5,328 bases of DNA. Source: Pseudomonadota bacterium (GTDB lineage Bacteria > Pseudomonadota > Alphaproteobacteria > Rhizobiales > Beijerinckiaceae). How positions within the stretch are numbered: position 1 is the stretch's first letter; every line of letters starts with the position of its first letter. The stretch lies in assembly GCA_021812505.1 (NCBI GenBank), contig JAKANG010000151.1, positions 1 to 5,328 on the forward strand, read 5' to 3'. The notes beneath the pieces were generated by a model, which saw only the letters and a list, made by a program, of their open reading frames with translations, searched no databases and was not told the DNA's origin. Positions 1-5,328 of this stretch are shown here, piece by piece. Made by a program: the position numbers and the translations under genes.

Positions 1-605
1 TGGTACTTCTCCTTGCGGGTCCAGACGGTCTGGGCGAGATATTCGGTGTTCACCTGATGGCAGATGCCGGTGCCGGGCGGGACGACGGAGAAATTGGAAA
101 AGGCGCCCTGGCCCCATTTCAGGAAGGTGTAGCGTTCGCCGTTGCGCGAATATTCGAGATCGACATTGGTCTTGAGCGCGTGCTTGCTGCCGAAGGCGTC
201 GACGATCACGGAATGGTCGATCACCAGATCGACCGGAACGAGCGGATTGATCTTTTCAGGATCGCCGCCGAGGGCCTGGATGCCGTCGCGCATCGCGGCG
301 AGATCGACCACAGCCGGAACGCCGGTGAAATCCTGCATCAGGACGCGGGCGGGGCGGAAGGCGATTTCCTTTTCGACCTTGCCCTTGTTCTTGAGCCATT
401 CGGAAACGCCGAGAATGTCTTCCTTGGTGACGGACCGGCCGTCCTCGTTGCGGAGCAGGTTCTCCAGAAGGACCTTCATCGAATAGGGCAGCTTGGAAAC
501 GCCTTCGAGGCCGTTCTTCTCAGCCGCCTTGAGCGAAAAATAATGATAGGTCTTGGCTCCGACCTTGAGAGTTTTGCGGCATTTGAAGCTGTCGAGAGAA
601 GCCAT
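1..605 (-). CDS. acnA: Aconitate hydratase AcnA, N-terminal part (cut by window edge)
   Basis: Cytoplasmic [4Fe-4S] enzyme of the TCA cycle that interconverts citrate and isocitrate. The minus strand reads open from an ATG at 605-603 to the left edge, giving 201 codons of a protein usually about 890-910 residues long. The N-terminus ([13 protein letters not shown]) and the following [10 protein letters not shown] and [18 protein letters not shown] are typical of alphaproteobacterial Acn[22 protein letters not shown] (residues 87-107) and the [12 protein letters not shown] segment with the Asp130-His131-Ser132 triad belong to aconitase domain 1 of the AcnA/IRP1 family; [16 protein letters not shown] (180-195) is also characteristic. 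The cysteine ligands of the cluster lie further on, outside the window. The Shine-Dalgarno sequence is weak. The gene is divergent from ccmA. AcnB is excluded by the N-terminal layout. Intactness beyond the edge cannot be judged. Confidence 0.97.
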   Translation of the reverse strand, partial: MASLDSFKCRKTLKVGAKTYHYFSLKAAEKNGLEGVSKLPYSMKVLLENLLRNEDGRSVTKEDILGVSEWLKNKGKVEKEIAFRPARVLMQDFTGVPAVVDLAAMRDGIQALGGDPEKINPLVPVDLVIDHSVIVDAFGSKHALKTNVDLEYSRNGERYTFLKWGQGAFSNFSVVPPGTGICHQVNTEYLAQTVWTRKEKY

Positions 606-662
606 CGCTGGGAGATCCCGATGAAAGTGTGGCGGGGCGAGAAGGGCGAATGAGAGGCTTAT

Positions 663-691
663 AGATAAATCCGCCATCGCAGGCTACACAA
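663..691 (-). promoter_or_regulatory. Candidate sigma-70-type promoter for acnA
   Basis: Read on the minus strand, TTGTGT (positions 691-686) is followed after exactly 17 bases by TTATCT (668-663), which then runs into ATAAG. This is the most A/T-rich patch of the acnA-ccmA intergenic region and would give a leader of roughly 50 bases before the acnA ATG. Both hexamers match the consensus only in part, so this is an inference from position, spacing and composition. Confidence 0.3.
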
Positions 692-716
692 ACAAAAGTT
701 AAATCCCGGGCGCGCA

Positions 717-733
717 AATCGACGGCGCCGATT
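717..733. repeat. Short inverted repeat upstream of ccmA
   Basis: AATCG (717-721) and CGATT (729-733) are exact inverted copies flanking seven bases, and the centre contains the palindrome CGGCGCCG (723-730). It lies 24 bases before the proposed ccmA start, so it could be an operator or a hairpin in the ccm leader. In G+C-rich DNA a repeat this short can arise by chance. It does not resemble an Irr or RirA box that I recognise. Confidence 0.25.
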
Positions 734-757
734 CGGACGCCAGATTGCGAGGACCCT

Positions 758-1441
758 TTGCCGCAACACCAATCTCGTCAGCCGGACCCCTTGAATTTGA
801 AAGGGATTTTGGCGCAATGCCTGCGCGTCGAGCGCGGCGGTCGCGCTATCATTCGCGACATCGGCTTTGAACTGGGCGCGGGAGAAGCGTTGCTCGTCCT
901 GGGACGAAACGGCGCGGGCAAGTCGACTTTGCTGCGCGCGCTCGCGGGCCTGCTCCCCTTGCGCGGCGGCGAGATCCGCCTCGACGGGTCCGCCGTCGGT
1001 ACGCCGCTCGCCGAGCTGGCGCATTACGTCGGCCATTCCGATGGCCTGAAGGCCGCGCTGACGGCGTTGGAGAATCTGGCGTTCTGGTCGCGCATGCTCA
1101 GTCATGCGCCCGATGGCGCGCTGTCGCCGCAAGCCGCCTTGCAAAAGGTGGGACTCGCGCGCGTCGGCGATTTCCCCGTCGCCTATCTGTCAGCTGGCCA
1201 GAAACGCCGCGTTGCGCTCGCGCGACTCTTCGTCGCGCCCCGTCCGATCTGGCTGCTCGACGAACCGGCGACGGCGCTCGATGTCGGCTCGCAGGAGATC
1301 TTCGCCCAATCCATGGCCGCGCATCGCGCCAGCGGCGGGTTCATTATCGCCGCGACCCATGCGCCTCTTGGCCTGGTCGACGCGAAGGAGTTGCGCCTCG
1401 ACGTGGCTAAGCCAACGCAAGGCATGGAGAGCGCGGCATGA
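758..1441 (+). CDS. ccmA: Cytochrome c maturation ATP-binding protein CcmA
   Basis: ATPase subunit of the CcmABCD complex at the inner face of the cytoplasmic membrane; ATP hydrolysis drives release of heme-loaded CcmE from CcmC. The ABC elements are complete: Walker A GRNGAGKST (residues 49-57), signature LSAGQ (144-148), Walker B WLLDEP (165-170) and H-loop His201. GHSDGLKAALTALENLAFW (92-110) is diagnostic of CcmA among small ABC ATPases. No in-frame ATG fits. I used TTG at 758 because GAGGA lies at 749-753, but the 227-residue product is slightly long. TTG at 791 or 797 (216 or 214 residues) would match the usual family N-terminus, which begins about ten residues before the VERGG motif (24-28), though neither has a clear ribosome binding site. 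The stop overlaps the ccmB start as ATGA. Function is secure; the start is not. Confidence 0.95.
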   Translation: MPQHQSRQPDPLNLKGILAQCLRVERGGRAIIRDIGFELGAGEALLVLGRNGAGKSTLLRALAGLLPLRGGEIRLDGSAVGTPLAELAHYVGHSDGLKAALTALENLAFWSRMLSHAPDGALSPQAALQKVGLARVGDFPVAYLSAGQKRRVALARLFVAPRPIWLLDEPATALDVGSQEIFAQSMAAHRASGGFIIAATHAPLGLVDAKELRLDVAKPTQGMESAA

Positions 1442-2109
1442 ATTCGCCTCTCGCGGCTCTCTTCTGGCGCGAATTGCGCATCGCCCGCAGCATTGGCGGC
1501 GGCGGCGCCATGGGCGTCGTCTTTTTCCTGATTCTCGTGAGTCTCACGCCTTTCGCGATTGGACCGGACCTCAACCTCCTGTCGCGGATCGGCCCGGCGA
1601 TCCTGTGGATTGCCGCCCTCTTGGCGACGCTCCTCGGTCTCGACCGGCTCTTTCAGGGCGACGCCGACGACGGCTCGCTCGATCTCTTCATGATGTCCTC
1701 GACGCCGATGGAGCTGGTTGTCCTGGTCAAATGCGCGGCCCACTGGACTCTGACGGCGCTGCCGCTGATCGCCGCCGCGCCGCTTCTCGGACTCACGCTC
1801 GGCATGGAGCCGGCGTCGCTCGCGGGCGTCGCCGCCTCGCTTTTCGCCGGCACGCCCGCCTTGACCTTGCTCGGCGCCATTGGCGCCGCCCTGACCGCGG
1901 GCTTGCGGCGCGGCGGCCTGCTCATGGCCGTGCTCATCCTGCCGCTCACAACGCCGATTCTCATTTTCGGCGTCGCCAGCGCCGCGGCCGCGAGCGGCGG
2001 AACGGTGCCGTTCCACACGCCGTTCCTGATCCTGTGCGGATTGTCCTTGATGGCGATCGCGGGCGCGCCATTCGCCGCAGCGGCGGCGTTGAGGGCGCGC
2101 GAGGCGTAA
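1438..2109 (+). CDS. ccmB: Heme exporter/maturation membrane protein CcmB
   Basis: Membrane subunit of the CcmABCD complex, partner of the CcmA ATPase; despite the name 'heme exporter', its exact substrate role is not settled. The 223-residue product has the usual family length and about six hydrophobic segments, roughly at 24-42, 50-68, 103-122, 131-152, 160-180 and 192-217. The conserved motif FQGDADDGSLDL (72-83) after the second segment, and FWRELRIA near the N-terminus (9-16), are typical of CcmB. The start ATG overlaps the ccmA stop (ATGA), with GGAGAG at 1426-1431 six bases upstream, so translation is probably coupled. The C-terminus is a short basic tail. A 101-base gap follows before ccmC. 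Confidence 0.95.
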   Translation: MNSPLAALFWRELRIARSIGGGGAMGVVFFLILVSLTPFAIGPDLNLLSRIGPAILWIAALLATLLGLDRLFQGDADDGSLDLFMMSSTPMELVVLVKCAAHWTLTALPLIAAAPLLGLTLGMEPASLAGVAASLFAGTPALTLLGAIGAALTAGLRRGGLLMAVLILPLTTPILIFGVASAAAASGGTVPFHTPFLILCGLSLMAIAGAPFAAAAALRAREA

Positions 2110-2167
2110 TTTCGCCGTCTTTTCGTCGCCCATGCTGGCGCGTGGAATTGCATTTGCGCGCGTCGAG

Positions 2168-2179
2168 GCCTAATCAGGC
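2168..2179 (+). other. Small intercistronic hairpin in the ccmB-ccmC gap
   Basis: GCCT (2168-2171) and AGGC (2176-2179) form an exact four-base-pair stem with a four-base loop. It has no following T-run, so it is not a typical intrinsic terminator. A second possible pairing, GCGCG (2138-2142) with CGCGC (2157-2161), lies just upstream. The rest of the gap holds no credible gene; the only short ORF encodes 13 codons without a ribosome binding site. The hairpins could affect RNA processing or could be chance. Confidence 0.2.
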
Positions 2180-2190
2180 GGCGCAAGCCC

Positions 2191-2198
2191 GGGGAGGA
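2191..2198 (+). promoter_or_regulatory. Ribosome binding site of ccmC
   Basis: GGGGAGGA is the strongest Shine-Dalgarno-like match in the gap, but it lies 12 bases before the ATG at 2211, longer than the usual 5-9. No ATG or GTG in the ccmC frame lies closer, so 2211 remains the best start. The site shows that ccmC has its own ribosome entry and is not coupled to ccmB. Confidence 0.5.
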
Positions 2199-2210
2199 CG
2201 GGTCAGGTCC

Positions 2211-2963
2211 ATGCTCAAATACGCCAATCCGACGAATTTTCTCGCGCTCGCCGCGCGCCTGATTCCGTGGCTTGCCGCCGCCGCGGGGATCGCGCTCGCC
2301 GTTGGCCTCTATCTGACCTTTTTCGTCGCGCCCGACGATTACCAGCAGGGCTCTTCGGTCAAGATCATGTACCTGCACGTGCCCGCCGCCTGGCTCGGCA
2401 TGATGTGCTACATGGTCATGACCTCTGCGGCGCTCGGCACGCTGGTCTGGCGCCATCCGCTCGCCGACGCCGCGCAGAAGGCCGCCGCGCCGCTCGGCGC
2501 CGCCTTCACGCTCGTTTGTCTGGTCACCGGCTCGCTCTGGGGCAAGCCGATGTGGGGAACATGGTGGGTCTGGGACGCGCGCCTGACCTCGGTTCTCGTG
2601 CTTTTCCTGATCTATCTCGGCCTGATTGGCCTGTGGCAGACGATCGAGGAGCCGGCGCAGGCCGCGCGCGCCGCGGCGATTTTGACCCTTGTCGGCGTGG
2701 TCAATATCCCGATCATCAAATTCTCGGTCGACTGGTGGAATACCTTGCACCAGCCCTCTTCGGTCTTTCGCCTCGGCGGACCGAGCATTTCGGCTTCCAT
2801 GCTCTGGCCCCTCCTCATCATGGCCCTAGGCTTCACCTTGCTCTTCTTCACCCTGCACCTGATGGCCATCCGCAATGAGATCCTGCGCCGGCGCCTGCGT
2901 CGCTTGAGCATCATGGCGGCGGCGGCCGAGGATCCGGAAATGACCGCGGAGGCCGCGCAATGA
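2211..2963 (+). CDS. ccmC: Heme-handling membrane protein CcmC
   Basis: Inner-membrane protein of the heme-handling superfamily that binds heme at the periplasmic face and attaches it to CcmE. The 250-residue product carries the tryptophan-rich WWD motif WGTWWVWD (115-122), continuing as ARLTS. Two conserved axial histidines are present, His56 in YLHVPAAW and His180 in WWNTLHQPSS. Six hydrophobic segments are evident, the first about 20-40 and the last about 198-220, followed by a basic then acidic cytoplasmic tail (RRRLRRL, then Glu/Ala-rich). The reading frame is open far upstream through ccmB and into ccmA, but family similarity begins at MLKYANPTNFLALA, so 2211 is the start. The stop overlaps the ccmD start (ATGA). 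CcmF, the other WWD protein of this system, is excluded by length. Confidence 0.97.
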   Translation: MLKYANPTNFLALAARLIPWLAAAAGIALAVGLYLTFFVAPDDYQQGSSVKIMYLHVPAAWLGMMCYMVMTSAALGTLVWRHPLADAAQKAAAPLGAAFTLVCLVTGSLWGKPMWGTWWVWDARLTSVLVLFLIYLGLIGLWQTIEEPAQAARAAAILTLVGVVNIPIIKFSVDWWNTLHQPSSVFRLGGPSISASMLWPLLIMALGFTLLFFTLHLMAIRNEILRRRLRRLSIMAAAAEDPEMTAEAAQ

Positions 2964-3103
2964 AGGATTATTCCTTCTATATCGTCTCGGCCTATGGCTT
3001 CGCCGCCATCGTCGTCGGCGCGCTGGTCGCCTCGATCACGCTGGAATTTCGCGAGTTGAAAGGAAAGCTTGCGCGATTCGACGACAGGGAGACCGGCCGA
3101 TGA
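2960..3103 (+). CDS. ccmD: Small heme exporter subunit CcmD
   Basis: A 47-codon gene between ccmC and ccmG, translating as MKDYSFYIVSAYGFAAIVVG and so on. CcmD is a small membrane protein that joins CcmA, CcmB and CcmC and is needed for release of holo-CcmE. One hydrophobic segment spans about residues 8-28, preceded by the aromatic FYIVSAYG motif common in the family, and followed by a charged tail (FRELKGKLARFDDRETGR) expected in the cytoplasm. The start overlaps the ccmC stop as ATGA, with a strong GGAGG at 2948-2952 seven bases upstream. The stop overlaps the ccmG start in the same way, so the gene is embedded in a translationally coupled chain. Primary sequence is poorly conserved in this family; position, size and topology carry the call. 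Confidence 0.9.
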   Translation: MKDYSFYIVSAYGFAAIVVGALVASITLEFRELKGKLARFDDRETGR

Positions 3104-3687
3104 GCGCGGCGAATGACGCGCCCGCGCCGAAGCGACGGCTGGCGGTGGCGCTTCCTCTTTTGATCTTCGTGGGCATGGCGGCTTTTCTGGGTTGGCGGCT
3201 GTCGCTTGGCCGTGATCCGTCGATCGTGCCCTCGGCCCTGATCGGCCATCCGGCGCCAGCTTTCAACCTTCCGGCCGTTCCCGGCGTGGACCGGCCCGGA
3301 TTGTCGGACGCCGATTTGCGCAAGGGGGGCGTGACGGTCGTCAATATTTTCGCCTCATGGTGCGCGCCCTGTCGGATGGAGCATCCGGTTCTTCGCAAGC
3401 TCGCCGAGAACGAGGCGCTGAAAGCGATGGGCGTTCGGCTGGTCGGCGTCAATTACAAGGACGATCCGGCCAATGCCGCGAAATTCCTCGCCGACGGCGG
3501 CGATCCCTATGCGGCGATCGGCATGGATTCGAGCGGACGCGTCGGTATCGACTGGGGTCTGACGGGCGTTCCCGAAACCTTCATCGTGCGGGGCGACGGA
3601 ACCATCGCCTACAAGTTCATCGGGCCGATCACCGAGGAGGCGTTGGATAAGACCGTCCTGCGGGAGATCGAAAAAGCCCTGCCCTGA
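3100..3687 (+). CDS. ccmG: Thiol:disulfide interchange protein CcmG (DsbE)
   Basis: Membrane-anchored periplasmic thioredoxin-like reductant that helps keep the CXXCH cysteines of apocytochrome c reduced for heme attachment. The 195-residue protein has a basic N-terminus (KRR, 11-13), an uncleaved-anchor-like hydrophobic segment at about 14-36, and a thioredoxin fold. The active site is WCAPC (87-91) preceded by VVNIFAS, and the cis-proline loop is GVPETF (156-161), with the Glu that is typical of CcmG/DsbE. LIGHPAPAFNLPAVPG (47-62) matches the family's entry strand. The start overlaps the ccmD stop (ATGA), with AGGGAG at 3086-3091 eight bases upstream. It is the last ccm gene here. A general TlpA-like thioredoxin is less likely given the operon position. 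Confidence 0.96.
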   Translation: MSAANDAPAPKRRLAVALPLLIFVGMAAFLGWRLSLGRDPSIVPSALIGHPAPAFNLPAVPGVDRPGLSDADLRKGGVTVVNIFASWCAPCRMEHPVLRKLAENEALKAMGVRLVGVNYKDDPANAAKFLADGGDPYAAIGMDSSGRVGIDWGLTGVPETFIVRGDGTIAYKFIGPITEEALDKTVLREIEKALP

Positions 3688-3718
3688 CGCCATCCCGTTC
3701 TGAAAGCCCCCGCCGCCG

Positions 3719-5059
3719 ATGTCTCATTCCGCGATCGCCAAACCCTTGACCGCCAAGGCCTGTGGTCCTTTGCGCGGCCGCGCGCGGCCGCCGGGCGACA
3801 AGAGCATTTCCCACCGCGCTTTCCTCCTTGGCTTGCTTTCCGTCGGCGAAACAAAGGTGTCCGGCCTGCTTGAGGGCGAAGACGTGCTGAACACCGGCCG
3901 CGCCTGCGCCCAGCTCGGCGCCAAGGTGGAAAGGCTCGGCGAGGGCGCCTGGGCCATTCGCGGCATGGGCCTCGGTTCGATCCTCGAGCCGCGCGAGACG
4001 CTCGATTTCGGCAATGCCGGCACCGGGTCGCGTCTGATGATGGGCGTGGTCGGCGGCCATGGGATCACCGCGCGCTTCGACGGCGACGCTTCGCTCCGCA
4101 AGCGCCCGATGCGTCGCATTCTCGATCCGCTCGTCCTTATGGGCGCGCAGGTTCTGGAACAGGCGGAAGGCGGACGATGCCCGATCCTGCTGAAGGGGAC
4201 CTCCGAGCCGGCGCCGATCGAATATCGCACCCCGGTCGCTTCGGCCCAGATCAAATCGGCGGTCCTGCTCGCCGGGCTCAACGCGCTCGGCCGCACGACG
4301 GTCATCGAGAGCGAGGCCAGTCGCGACCATACCGAGAAGATGCTGACCTATTTCGGCGCTTCGCTGACTTCGGAGTCCTTCGGCGAGCATGGCCGGCGGA
4401 TCACGCTCGAAGGCCGCCCGGAACTGGCGCCCCGTCCGATCGTCGTCCCGGTCGATCCGTCCTCGGCGGCCTTCCTGATCGCGGCGGCGCTGCTGGTGAA
4501 GGGGTCCGACATTGTGGTCGAGGGGGTGATGATGAACCCGTTACGCTCGGGCTTTCTCACCACCTTGCTCGAAATGGGCGCCGATATCGAGATTCTCGAC
4601 CGGCGCGAGGAAGGCGGCGAGGACGTCGCCGACCTGCGCGTCCGCCACAGTGATCTGACAGGGGTCGATGTGCCCGCCGCTCGCGCCCCGGCGATGATCG
4701 ACGAATATCTCATCCTGGCGGTGGTCGCCGCTTTCGCGCGCGGCGTCACCCGCATGAACGGCCTCCAGGAACTGCGGGTGAAGGAATCCGATCGCCTTGC
4801 CGCCACCGCCGCCGGCCTCATCGCCAATGGGGTCAAGGCTGTGGTCGAGGGCGACGACCTGATCGTCGAGGGCGGCGCGGGCGTCTGCCCCGGCGGCGGA
4901 TTGGTCGAGACCCATCTCGACCACCGCCTCGCCATGAGTTTTTTGGTCATGGGTCTGGCGTCGGACAAGCCGGTGGCGGTGGACGACGAGACGATGATCG
5001 CCACCTCCTTCCCGACCTTCCGGCCGCTGATGGCCCGGCTCGGCGCGGAATTCTCCTGA
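3719..5059 (+). CDS. aroA: 3-phosphoshikimate 1-carboxyvinyltransferase (EPSP synthase, CP4-like class)
   Basis: Cytoplasmic enzyme of the shikimate pathway that joins phosphoenolpyruvate and shikimate 3-phosphate to give EPSP. The 446-residue sequence is close along its length to the Agrobacterium CP4-type enzymes: MSHS start, PGDKSISHR (25-33, Lys28 and Arg33), [21 protein letters not shown] (96-105), [14 protein letters not shown] (175-188), RDHTEKM (202-208), MIDEY with Asp328, [10 protein letters not shown] with Glu356, [14 protein letters not shown] from 399, and [13 protein letters not shown] near the end. Gly101 aligns with CP4 Ala100, the residue linked to glyphosate insensitivity there, so this enzyme is probably glyphosate sensitive. 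MNPLRSG also differs from CP4 MNPTRTG. The ribosome binding site is weak (GAAAG at 3702-3706), but the N-terminus matches the family. It lies 31 bases after ccmG and overlaps cmk by one base. Confidence 0.97.
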   Translation: MSHSAIAKPLTAKACGPLRGRARPPGDKSISHRAFLLGLLSVGETKVSGLLEGEDVLNTGRACAQLGAKVERLGEGAWAIRGMGLGSILEPRETLDFGNAGTGSRLMMGVVGGHGITARFDGDASLRKRPMRRILDPLVLMGAQVLEQAEGGRCPILLKGTSEPAPIEYRTPVASAQIKSAVLLAGLNALGRTTVIESEASRDHTEKMLTYFGASLTSESFGEHGRRITLEGRPELAPRPIVVPVDPSSAAFLIAAALLVKGSDIVVEGVMMNPLRSGFLTTLLEMGADIEILDRREEGGEDVADLRVRHSDLTGVDVPAARAPAMIDEYLILAVVAAFARGVTRMNGLQELRVKESDRLAATAAGLIANGVKAVVEGDDLIVEGGAGVCPGGGLVETHLDHRLAMSFLVMGLASDKPVAVDDETMIATSFPTFRPLMARLGAEFS

Positions 5060-5328
5060 TGCTCATCGCCATCGACGGGCCGGCGGCCTCGGGCAAGGGC
5101 ACGATCGCCCGGCGCCTCGCCGCTCATTTCGGCCTGCCGCATCTCGACACCGGCCTGCTCTATCGCGCCACCGCCCGCGCGCTGCTCGACCAGGGATCGA
5201 AGCTCGACGATGTCGAAAACGCCGTCAGCGCGGCGCGCGGGCTCGCTCTGCTTGATTTCGAGGAGGACCGGTTGCGTGGAAGGGAAATGGGCGAGGCGGC
5301 CTCGGTCGTCGCGGCGATCCCTGAAGTT
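5059..5328 (+). CDS. cmk: Cytidylate kinase, N-terminal part (cut by window edge)
   Basis: Phosphorylates CMP and dCMP with ATP, supplying the CDP and dCDP pools. Ninety codons are present of a protein usually about 205-230 residues long. The start [20 protein letters not shown] carries the P-loop GPAASGKGT (residues 7-15), and [10 protein letters not shown] (28-37) is the conserved nucleotide-monophosphate-binding stretch of the cytidylate kinase family (the usual form is LDTGAMYRA or LDTGLLYRA). The ATG shares its first base with the last base of the aroA stop (TGATG), with only a weak GGAA at 5047-5050, so translation is likely coupled to aroA. The aroA-cmk order is common in alphaproteobacteria, with rpsA usually next, beyond the edge. 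Confidence 0.96.
   Translation, partial: MLIAIDGPAASGKGTIARRLAAHFGLPHLDTGLLYRATARALLDQGSKLDDVENAVSAARGLALLDFEEDRLRGREMGEAASVVAAIPEV

Noticed and set aside
610..619. GGGAGATCCC imperfect palindrome just upstream of the acnA start
   Set aside because: The arms are only four bases with a two-base centre, too short to distinguish from chance or support an operator.
57..653. Plus-strand 198-codon open frame opposite acnA
   Set aside because: The minus strand encodes clear AcnA sequence with conserved motifs; the plus-strand product resembles antisense translation and has no family features.
659..1144. Minus-strand 161-codon frame covering the intergenic region and the start of ccmA
   Set aside because: It is Arg/Gln/Ala-rich, overlaps the ccmA Walker A region in antisense, and would collide with the acnA promoter region.
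2132..2173. 13-codon ORF in the ccmB-ccmC gap as a possible leader peptide
   Set aside because: No ribosome binding site, and no run of regulatory codons or attenuator-like structure follows it.
1104..2210. Long plus-strand frame continuous with ccmC, reaching back through ccmB and into ccmA (619 codons in all)
   Set aside because: The upstream part is Arg/Pro/Ser-rich and matches no family, while ccmA and ccmB in their own frames carry clear motifs. Stop codons are rare in this frame because of high G+C. Only 2211-2963 is real.
1183..2750. Long minus-strand open frames opposite ccmA, ccmB and ccmC (316 and 365 codons)
   Set aside because: Their products are low-complexity, rich in Arg, Gln, Glu and Gly with no domain, and they lie fully antisense to well-supported genes. 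They are composition shadows.
3629..5142. Minus-strand open frames of 127-264 codons opposite aroA and cmk
   Set aside because: They have no recognisable motif and oppose a complete EPSP synthase; high G+C explains their openness.

Overview
The window looks like ordinary chromosomal DNA of an alphaproteobacterium, most likely of the order Hyphomicrobiales (Rhizobiales). The grounds are high G+C with strong G/C third-position bias, an AcnA-type aconitase divergent from a ccmABCDG cluster, and an EPSP synthase of the class typified by Agrobacterium CP4 followed directly by cytidylate kinase. Genus-level assignment is not possible from sequence reading alone. I found no mobile element, CRISPR array, RNA gene or phage-like feature.

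Layout. Positions 1-605 (minus strand) hold the N-terminal 201 codons of aconitate hydratase AcnA; the gene runs off the left edge. A 152-bp divergent intergenic region (606-757) follows, with one A/T-rich patch that may hold the acnA promoter. From 758 to 3687 (plus strand) lies a compact cytochrome c maturation (System I) cluster: ccmA, ccmB, ccmC, ccmD and ccmG. Start and stop codons overlap as ATGA at three of its four junctions; the exception is ccmB-ccmC, with a 101-bp gap. After 31 bp without a visible terminator comes aroA (3719-5059), then cmk (from 5059), which overlaps the aroA stop by one base and is cut by the right edge.

How the genes work together. CcmA (ATPase), CcmB and CcmC (membrane proteins) and CcmD (small membrane protein) form the complex that handles heme and releases holo-CcmE. 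CcmG is the membrane-anchored thioredoxin-like protein that keeps apocytochrome c cysteines reduced. The other System I genes (ccmE, ccmF, ccmH, ccmI) are absent here; in alphaproteobacteria they usually form a separate operon. AroA (shikimate pathway) and Cmk (CMP/dCMP phosphorylation) are housekeeping enzymes in the common aroA-cmk(-rpsA) order. They may be partly cotranscribed with the ccm genes because nothing visible separates them.

I see no evidence of a new biological system. The points worth a second look are small: the 47-codon ccmD, the ccmB-ccmC gap, a non-ATG start for ccmA, and the glycine at the glyphosate-determining position of the CP4-like EPSP synthase.
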